IMG/VR virus record: IMGVR_UViG_3300037189_016017
Location: 1-33,895 of that record
Reading direction: 5' to 3' (one strand)
Length of the DNA stretch: 33,895 bases
Source of the DNA: a virus
Shown in pieces: positions 28,395 to 33,895 of the stretch. A program made the position numbers and the translations under genes. Numbering within the stretch: position 1 is the first letter of the stretch; each line of letters opens with the position of its first letter. The notes under the pieces are model-generated. The model was not told where the DNA came from, did no database searches, and saw only the letters and a program-made list of their open reading frames with translations.

Positions 28395-30123
28395 GTATCT
28401 TAGCTTTTTTAGCAACCTCTTTCATTACCACTTCAAAGAATGCCCTACCCTGTACCGGGTCAAAAGATTTCCCATCCACAATAGCATCTTGCTCCTGCTT
28501 CTTATTCTTAATTATAGCAGACAATACCTCATCCAAAGTATCTACACAAGTAAGCAAGTACCATGAAACAACTTCTTTCTGCCCTATCCTATCCAACCTA
28601 TCAGTTCCTTGGAAAAATTCCGCTGGTGTAAAAGGAAGGTCTAAGAATACCCCTTGCGAACAACACCTCTGCAACCCATTGATACCTGTTCCTGCTACTC
28701 CTAATGTAGCAAATAAAACTTCTATTTTAGGATCATTAATAAACTGTTCCCGAATAGCTAATCTCGTTTGGGTATTTGTCTTTCCGGTTATCAGTACCGA
28801 ATTGTTTTTGAATTTGCCGTGTAGGATTTCAAGGGGTTCCACAAACATAGAGAATACCAATACTTTTCCGTTGGGAAGAAGTTCCTCTTTTAAGAAGGAC
28901 TGGCAGTGGGGAACCTTATACAATGCCAGAACCTTGAGCATCCTCTTTAATGCTTGGTCTTTCTCCAAGTCCGATTGCGCCACAGCCATTTCCTGTAAGG
29001 CTTGTCTGTATGTTTCCCAGATAGCATCAGAATCTATGTAGTGGTTGCTTATTGTTTTACCCAGAGTATGCAACTCCTTAATATCTTCCTTTTTTAGCTT
29101 AGGCATGAAGTTCAATAAGCGTCCGTACAATTCTCCTGCATTGGCAGGATTTAGTTTTGCCCGCCCTCCATTTGATGTTTTGCAGTAGTTGTTCTGGAAC
29201 GTTCTTATAACCCTACCCATAGGGTGTTCGGCTATCTTCAGGTAAGCAATTAAATCCGTAACACTATTCTTATAGGGGGTTCCGGTAAGTAACATAACCT
29301 TCGCTTTAGCGTTCCGCTTCCTTTGGAAATGAATAATATCCGTTACCACCTGACTTTGTGCGCTGTCCCTGTTCTTAATATTATGCGCTTCATCCACGAT
29401 AATATTATTAAAGGGATGCGCATTTAGTTCGTCGTAATATCTTTTAGCGTCCTCGTAGTGGACCACAATAAACTTCTCATGTGGCATAGCATTGAATCCG
29501 GTTTTCTTTTTAATCTCCCGAATTGCTAATGGATCAACGCCCCAGTCTTTAACCAAATCATTTACCCATGATGGTTTAACATTGAGTGGACAAATAACCA
29601 ATGTCTGTTCCCCATAAATCAGGGAAGCCGTTGCGCTGGTAATAGTCTTGCCCGTTCCCATATCAAACGCCAAAAGCGAAGTTCTGGCATTGCATAAGAA
29701 AGGAATTTCCTCTTTTTGCTTCTCAAATAACCTGTCCAGATACGGAACCTTATGCCCGTGCCTCTCATAGAACATGGCTGTTTCAGTAGCGTACCCATCC
29801 CGGAACAAAGCAAAGAGTTCTTCATCCCGTTCCAAGTCCACGATCTTAAATTCCCTCAACAGATGGAACATAGCCCTTCTGCGGACAGTAAGCAAATGGC
29901 CATACGCCTTATAATAATTGTCGTCATGGGATTCTACTGCTACTCCATAGTCATTGAATAGCATTTCAATAGGGGATTTCCACTTCTCACCAAAGCGTTT
30001 CTCCAGAGTAAACATATCGGGTCTTTGGTACCTGTACTCCTTCGGCCAATAAAAACAGAAATAACCGCTTGAAGAAACGGTTATACTGATTTTGCCATAT
30101 TTGGTACTACCCCTGCTAATCAA
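28375..30123 (-). CDS. SNF2-family DEAD/H-box helicase
   Basis: ATP-driven DNA translocase of the SNF2 kind, probably for replication, recombination or displacing proteins from DNA. The 582-residue protein has Walker A, FDMGTGKT, at 153-160, DEAH at 244-247, and a motif III, LLTGTPYKNS, near 281. The second RecA domain has motif V, LGVAGTGINGLQ, and motif VI, QGTDRLDRIGQ, near 500-530. All core motifs are intact. The frame begins with TTG at 30123, overlapping the upstream stop by four bases (TTGA), which parallels the ATGA overlaps elsewhere; the first in-frame ATG is 36 residues later. The N-terminal 140 residues are unfamiliar. Confidence 0.92.
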   Translation of the reverse strand: MISRGSTKYGKISITVSSSGYFCFYWPKEYRYQRPDMFTLEKRFGEKWKSPIEMLFNDYGVAVESHDDNYYKAYGHLLTVRRRAMFHLLREFKIVDLERDEELFALFRDGYATETAMFYERHGHKVPYLDRLFEKQKEEIPFLCNARTSLLAFDMGTGKTITSATASLIYGEQTLVICPLNVKPSWVNDLVKDWGVDPLAIREIKKKTGFNAMPHEKFIVVHYEDAKRYYDELNAHPFNNIIVDEAHNIKNRDSAQSQVVTDIIHFQRKRNAKAKVMLLTGTPYKNSVTDLIAYLKIAEHPMGRVIRTFQNNYCKTSNGGRAKLNPANAGELYGRLLNFMPKLKKEDIKELHTLGKTISNHYIDSDAIWETYRQALQEMAVAQSDLEKDQALKRMLKVLALYKVPHCQSFLKEELLPNGKVLVFSMFVEPLEILHGKFKNNSVLITGKTNTQTRLAIREQFINDPKIEVLFATLGVAGTGINGLQRCCSQGVFLDLPFTPAEFFQGTDRLDRIGQKEVVSWYLLTCVDTLDEVLSAIIKNKKQEQDAIVDGKSFDPVQGRAFFEVVMKEVAKKAKIHEAVAV

Positions 30124-31475
30124 AACACAGGGGCTTCTGCAATACCTTCTTCTTCTGAGTACCTAATCTCTAAGTCGCCACCATCATCATCCACCAATTC
30201 CCAGAAGGCTTGGTATCCCTTTTCTTCAATAACTGCTTGCAAGGCTTCTCTGGTATGCTTATCCATTAAGGAAGCGTCTGGTAAGCGTATAGCCTCCACT
30301 TGTGATAGCTGGGCTATGTTAAGCAAGATAGCAACCTTCAGCATTTCGTTACGTGCTATCTGGTTCTCGTCGTATGGTACGCCTTTGTAAAGTAATCCTT
30401 CATCCGTATAAGTTAATCCTTCTACCGGAATGTTTGCGGACTTGATGATATCAATCTTCTGCTGTTCCAGTTCCTTTAGCCTTGTTGTTTTAGCTTCAGA
30501 ATCGGCTTCTGCTTTTTGCTGTTCCTCGTATGCCTTGTAGAAGTTGTCGTATTCTGCATCCTTCTTAGCGTTCTGGGCAAGGAGAACTAAGTCATTTGCC
30601 AGCTTCTTCTCTGATTCCTCCCAGTGGGCTTTGTTCGCTCCTTCTAACCAGGTTGTGCCTCTGGTTACGCTTTCTTTTGCAACCGCCGCCTCATTTAATA
30701 AATCGTGGTTTTTTTGGGTTAAGGACTGAATTTCCGCCTGCAACTGCTCGATTCTCTCTGCATTCCTGCGTACCGAGGCCAGCGTGTTCTGCAACATATT
30801 GTTGAAGTCGCTGGTCTTGGTTTCAATATCCCTTATGGTAGATAACTTAGCCCGTACCTTGGCTAACTCATCCTGAATCTGCTCCGCATTTACCGTTACG
30901 CTTTTTTTGTAGTTCTCAAAATCAGGATAGGCTTTCAAGAAACTATCTACCAAAGCCTTATGCCTCTTTACCTCCCTGTTAACGTCGGTTCGCTCCTTGT
31001 AGATCCTATCAAACTCTTCCTGAATAATGTCGGTATTGATTCCAGCAATAGCCTTAACTATTTTCACCTGCTCCTCCGCCTTCATGTTAATGAACTTGAA
31101 AGGCTCAATTGTGTATGGAGCCATCAGAGATTCTAAGAAGGTTCTCTCAGCCCCCTTAGCCACTGGCGCACCCTGCTCATTGTGGATGGTTAGGTACTTA
31201 TCCTTCTTTGTGATACTGCAATTGACAGTCAGGTTTCTTTCCTGATTGCCAACTACTACACTTATCTGGGCTTTAGCCTCCCCTTTTTTGATAGGATCAG
31301 GAGGCCACCCTTTGCCCGTAAGGACACACCAAATGGATTGTAATACGCTGGTCTTATCGTGGGAGTTGCCTCCAATAAGCCATACAGAACGCCCGTTAAT
31401 AGGGGCTTCAAGTTCTCCAATGCCCTTGAAGTTTATTATACGGGCATTTAAGATTCTAAAGGATTGCTTTGACAT
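30120..31475 (-). CDS. SMC/RecF-like AAA ATPase with altered Walker A
   Basis: Resembles SMC/SbcC-type ATPases that act on DNA ends. The N-terminal ATP domain has the pattern GGNSHDKT (residues 35-42), in which the expected glycine before the Lys is Asp40. A long helical region (150-350), rich in Glu, Lys and Gln, forms a coiled coil. A C-terminal segment (MLKVAILLNIAQLSQVEAIR, then LPDASLMD near 405-412) could be the signature and Walker B region. At 451 residues it is shorter than SbcC. It is coupled to the SNF2 gene by TTGA. Binding of nucleotide may be altered by Asp40. Confidence 0.75.
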   Translation of the reverse strand: MSKQSFRILNARIINFKGIGELEAPINGRSVWLIGGNSHDKTSVLQSIWCVLTGKGWPPDPIKKGEAKAQISVVVGNQERNLTVNCSITKKDKYLTIHNEQGAPVAKGAERTFLESLMAPYTIEPFKFINMKAEEQVKIVKAIAGINTDIIQEEFDRIYKERTDVNREVKRHKALVDSFLKAYPDFENYKKSVTVNAEQIQDELAKVRAKLSTIRDIETKTSDFNNMLQNTLASVRRNAERIEQLQAEIQSLTQKNHDLLNEAAVAKESVTRGTTWLEGANKAHWEESEKKLANDLVLLAQNAKKDAEYDNFYKAYEEQQKAEADSEAKTTRLKELEQQKIDIIKSANIPVEGLTYTDEGLLYKGVPYDENQIARNEMLKVAILLNIAQLSQVEAIRLPDASLMDKHTREALQAVIEEKGYQAFWELVDDDGGDLEIRYSEEEGIAEAPVF

Positions 31476-31486
31476 AGATTTTTGTT

Positions 31487-31550
31487 ATACGATACCGCCC
31501 CCTATTTTGTTCGGAGGCGGGTACGGGCAAATGATTGTTTTTAGGGGCGG
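31487..31550 (-). repeat. GC-box junction element, full unit
   Basis: CCGCCCCC (31495-31502) pairs with GGAGGCGG (31513-31520); TTTTTAGGGGCGG follows at 31538-31550. On the minus strand the unit starts just after the FkbM stop and ends in GGCGGTATCGTATAAC before ATG 31475. Confidence 0.75.
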
Positions 31551-31552
31551 TT

Positions 31553-32224
31553 TCAATCAACCCCAGTAACTACCACTTTCTTTCTTTCAAAAAGAACATC
31601 ATAATGTAAGTCATAATACTCAAATACTATATGCTTCTTCCAGAGGACAGGACTAAAGAACTGCAATATGCTTTCTTCTGAAAACCCGTTATCCTGTAAT
31701 GCTTTTTTGTTTACCTCAATCATAACGAAGTCGGTACGTTTTAACAGATTTTGCGCCCCCTTTAATACAAAAAGTTCAAATCCCTCTGTATCTATTTTGA
31801 GCAACCCACATTTTTCGCCTACAAATATTTCATCCAAACTCTGAGTTGCTGTTTCACCTTTCGTTAAGCCACGACCCCCAAGGTTGCCCCCGTATTCGGT
31901 CATAAGCCCTATACGTTCCTCAAAGCCTATCGCCCACGGGAACGCTTGCACATTAGAAAGGTTCTTGCATAAGCACTCAAAAGCATCTGGGTAAGGTTCA
32001 AACGCAAAGGTATCAAAGCCAGCATCCACAAACCACTTCGTAGAATCCCCAATGAAAGCCCCTACATCAATAGCAATTCTGCCCTTGGCGGGACCAACAA
32101 TGTCCAATACCTTTTGGAAAGTGTCGTCCCACTTTAATCCCTTTTCTAAAATGTGGGGGTTCGTTCCAGTATCTCCGGCAACACACCACACCCCGTTGAT
32201 TTCTTCTATGTTATTGTTTACCAT
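31553..32224 (-). CDS. FkbM-family methyltransferase
   Basis: SAM-dependent methyltransferase of the FkbM family, which O-methylates sugars and other small hydroxyl groups. The SAM site is seen as RIAIDVGAFIGDSTKWF (residues 49-65) and AFEPYPDAFECL (near 75-86). The family signature LLKIDTEGFELFVLKGA follows at about 140-156. The length, 223 residues, is usual. Its start overlaps the stop of the glycosyltransferase-like gene by seven bases, so the pair probably works together on a glycan. The substrate is unknown. Confidence 0.85.
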   Translation of the reverse strand: MVNNNIEEINGVWCVAGDTGTNPHILEKGLKWDDTFQKVLDIVGPAKGRIAIDVGAFIGDSTKWFVDAGFDTFAFEPYPDAFECLCKNLSNVQAFPWAIGFEERIGLMTEYGGNLGGRGLTKGETATQSLDEIFVGEKCGLLKIDTEGFELFVLKGAQNLLKRTDFVMIEVNKKALQDNGFSEESILQFFSPVLWKKHIVFEYYDLHYDVLFERKKVVVTGVD

Positions 32225-33816
32225 AAGTCTGCTTTTATTGTTGGTTGCTTCGTTTGCCCATGAACCATAAGGTATTGTTCATACCCAAACTGCTTCATGA
32301 ACTGCTTAAACAGCATTACATTCGTTTCCCGTTCAGGGCTTTCTTTCATCCAGTTTGTCGTATGGCTCATGTGGTAACATACGTTCTCCTGCAACTTAGC
32401 AAACTGGCATTTTAACTCTGGAGGGTTGCCGTACAGTTTGTATTCAAAGATTTTCCTCCAAACAAAATCCCATCCCTCATTGCCTAAATACATATCCAAG
32501 TAAGGGACGTATTTAACATCGCTGAGGATAGCATCTAAGAACCCAAACGTACAGGCAAACAGATCCGTTCCCACATAGGTAGGCATATCAGCAATGTCTT
32601 GGTAGGTTAAGCACTTAGGAACTGTTGTTTCAACCCTGCTGGCATAAGTAGCCCCGCCGTTATTTTTAACCGCCCGACGAATAAAGAATAAGGATTCCGG
32701 GACCAGACCGATATCAGTATTGGTGAACATGAAAATATCTTTAGGTTGCGCACCCATAGCGATTCCAGATTCAAAGCCATTAATAAAGATTTCCCCGATA
32801 GTCATTATCTCATCGCCAGCTTTCCTTTGTGTAAACTGTTTGTAGTAAATATCCTGCTCTGGGAGTACCGTGTAACTCATCTGGACTACTGAGTGTCTAC
32901 GCTTGGCAAGCAAATCCCTTTCATCGTAAACGTTGTACGTATGGAAGATTTTCTGACTGCTTAAATCTTCAAACATACTCATCCCGTACAAAGGCTTGTT
33001 GTCCAACAAGGAAATATTCTTTTCCCAGTTGAAGAAGTTATTCATAACCATCTTTAAGTTGCTAATTCCGGAATGGGTTAACAACTCCTTAGCAGTAAAG
33101 CGGGATAAACAATCAGCGTATTCTATGCTATGGCTGTACTGCTTATGCCAGGATATGAGTATACGAGCATCTCCAATATCTAAGTCATGGTAAGTAGCAG
33201 TGTCGTTGGTGAGTAATAAAACCCGCCCCTCTTTTTGTCCGATTGCCCGTTTTACCCATCCCGCCAAATCGCTGTACCTTGACAAGCGAACATCGGTAAT
33301 GTCCAACACTTTTATCTTTAGATAATCCGCTATCTTATAAACAGTAGAACGTATCTGCGCTATCATAGGCGCATCAATAGCACTGGATTCCCCTGATAAA
33401 TTAAGGACTATCCAATCGCTTTTAATCTCCATCACCTTAGAAACCGTTCGCCCCTCAAACGTAGACAACTCCAGATAGATAGGAGATATTTGCGCCGCAT
33501 GGTAGTTCTTGAACTGTATCGTTTCCTCAAGGGGTGTTCCGTTCGCCTGGCAAACAATAATCTTATCATCAGGAAATAGGCTCTGGGCTAACACATAAGC
33601 GTCCTGCCATTCGTGGGTGTAGCCATCGTGTAAATGCACTTGGTATCTCGATAACTTACCCCCCTCTTCAAATAAATGTCCGTTGCTCTTATGTACAAAA
33701 AAGAGGATGTCCGAAGGACTGCATATCAAGCCCCCGTTTTCCTCTATTGCACAAATAGCATTGTGCATCTGTAACAAATCTCCTGTCTTAGATAGCTGTA
33801 TCAGCACATATTTCAT
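32218..33816 (-). CDS. Glycosyltransferase-like protein
   Basis: A 532-residue protein with two likely domains. The N-terminal start (MKYVLIQLSKTGDLLQMHNA) resembles the first Rossmann segment of GT-B enzymes such as heptosyltransferases. Around residues 355-420, FMFTNTDIGLVPESLFFIRR and later CTFGFLDAIL suggest a GT-A-like fold with a D-x-D type site (TNTD). No family signature is complete. It may add sugars to a phage structural protein, host glycan or modified DNA. It is first in the leftward operon after a terminator at 33870, and is coupled to the FkbM methyltransferase. Confidence 0.6.
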   Translation of the reverse strand: MKYVLIQLSKTGDLLQMHNAICAIEENGGLICSPSDILFFVHKSNGHLFEEGGKLSRYQVHLHDGYTHEWQDAYVLAQSLFPDDKIIVCQANGTPLEETIQFKNYHAAQISPIYLELSTFEGRTVSKVMEIKSDWIVLNLSGESSAIDAPMIAQIRSTVYKIADYLKIKVLDITDVRLSRYSDLAGWVKRAIGQKEGRVLLLTNDTATYHDLDIGDARILISWHKQYSHSIEYADCLSRFTAKELLTHSGISNLKMVMNNFFNWEKNISLLDNKPLYGMSMFEDLSSQKIFHTYNVYDERDLLAKRRHSVVQMSYTVLPEQDIYYKQFTQRKAGDEIMTIGEIFINGFESGIAMGAQPKDIFMFTNTDIGLVPESLFFIRRAVKNNGGATYASRVETTVPKCLTYQDIADMPTYVGTDLFACTFGFLDAILSDVKYVPYLDMYLGNEGWDFVWRKIFEYKLYGNPPELKCQFAKLQENVCYHMSHTTNWMKESPERETNVMLFKQFMKQFGYEQYLMVHGQTKQPTIKADLW

Positions 33817-33869
33817 GACCTGTTGATACGAATACTAAGGGAAAAAGGTTACACATATTCCAAAAAAAA

Positions 33870-33893
33870 CACTTGCCCCGAAAGAGACAAGTG
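33870..33893 (-). terminator. Rho-independent terminator, leftward
   Basis: CACTTG (33870-33875) pairs with CAAGTG (33888-33893); on the minus strand TTTTTTTTGG follows. It ends a gene to the right, outside this window. The 53 bases between it and the start at 33816 hold the likely promoter of the glycosyltransferase-like gene. Confidence 0.7.
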
Positions 33894-33895
33894 CA

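Noticed and set aside
1-33895. CRISPR array or insertion sequence
   Set aside because: No regularly spaced repeats with unique spacers, and no transposase or integrase was seen. The dispersed GC-box units are not evenly spaced.

Overview
This window reads as part of the genome of a tailed double-stranded DNA phage (or prophage) of a Bacteroidetes host. The phage call rests on a large terminase subunit, a DnaB-type helicase, a beta-clamp-like protein, a single-strand-binding protein, a SNF2 helicase, DNA methyltransferases and a tail-fibre-like gene, all in tightly packed, often overlapping gene strings. The host call is inference. Start codons follow A-rich leaders without a Shine-Dalgarno sequence, and a few promoters match the Bacteroidetes pattern of TTG or TTTG, about 19-21 bases, then TAnnTTTG (4123-4152, 16039-16070, 26773-26804).

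Layout. Bases 1-4073 are read leftward: a partial unknown gene, terminase, and three unknown genes. Bases 4157-19300 are read rightward: an unknown helical protein; a 720-base non-coding, structured gap; a PD-(D/E)XK nuclease; a PAPS-reductase-like protein; a beta-class DNA methyltransferase; DnaB; and a C5 cytosine methyltransferase that overlaps a second coding frame. A 940-base gap with a sharp GC-skew reversal follows, and then an ArdC-like protein, a MoxR-type ATPase with a partner, a RadC-like protein, small membrane proteins and a sliding clamp. Bases 19385-33816 are read leftward: a Cas4/RecB-like nuclease, a NinB-like protein, small unknown genes, tail and structural genes, SSB, a small HTH-like protein, SNF2 helicase, an SMC-like ATPase, an FkbM methyltransferase and a glycosyltransferase-like protein. 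One small membrane gene at 21636 is read rightward inside this block. A terminator at 19332-19367 separates the convergent blocks.

Three observations stand out. First, five leaders between 13.4 and 17.8 kb carry minimal tRNA-like folds (a 6-8 bp acceptor-like stem, a linker, then a hairpin with a 7-base loop), each followed by CTAACATTTA and a start codon at a fixed distance. The copies show compensatory base changes. They may punctuate an operon as tRNAs do in mitochondria. Second, about twenty gene junctions carry a GC-box hairpin unit (CCGCC...GGCGG, then TATCGTATAA or TTGCGTATAA, then ATG). Some copies also encode the last residues of the upstream protein. Third, at 10.2-11.3 kb two overlapping frames both read like methyltransferase sequence, and both are broken by one missing G at 10760-10763.

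How the genes may work together: DnaB, clamp, SSB, SNF2 helicase, SMC-like ATPase, NinB-like and PD-(D/E)XK proteins form a replication and recombination set; no DNA polymerase or primase was recognised here. The two methyltransferases and the ArdC-like protein suggest evasion of restriction. FkbM and the glycosyltransferase-like gene suggest modification of a glycan, protein or DNA. Functions of most small proteins remain unknown.
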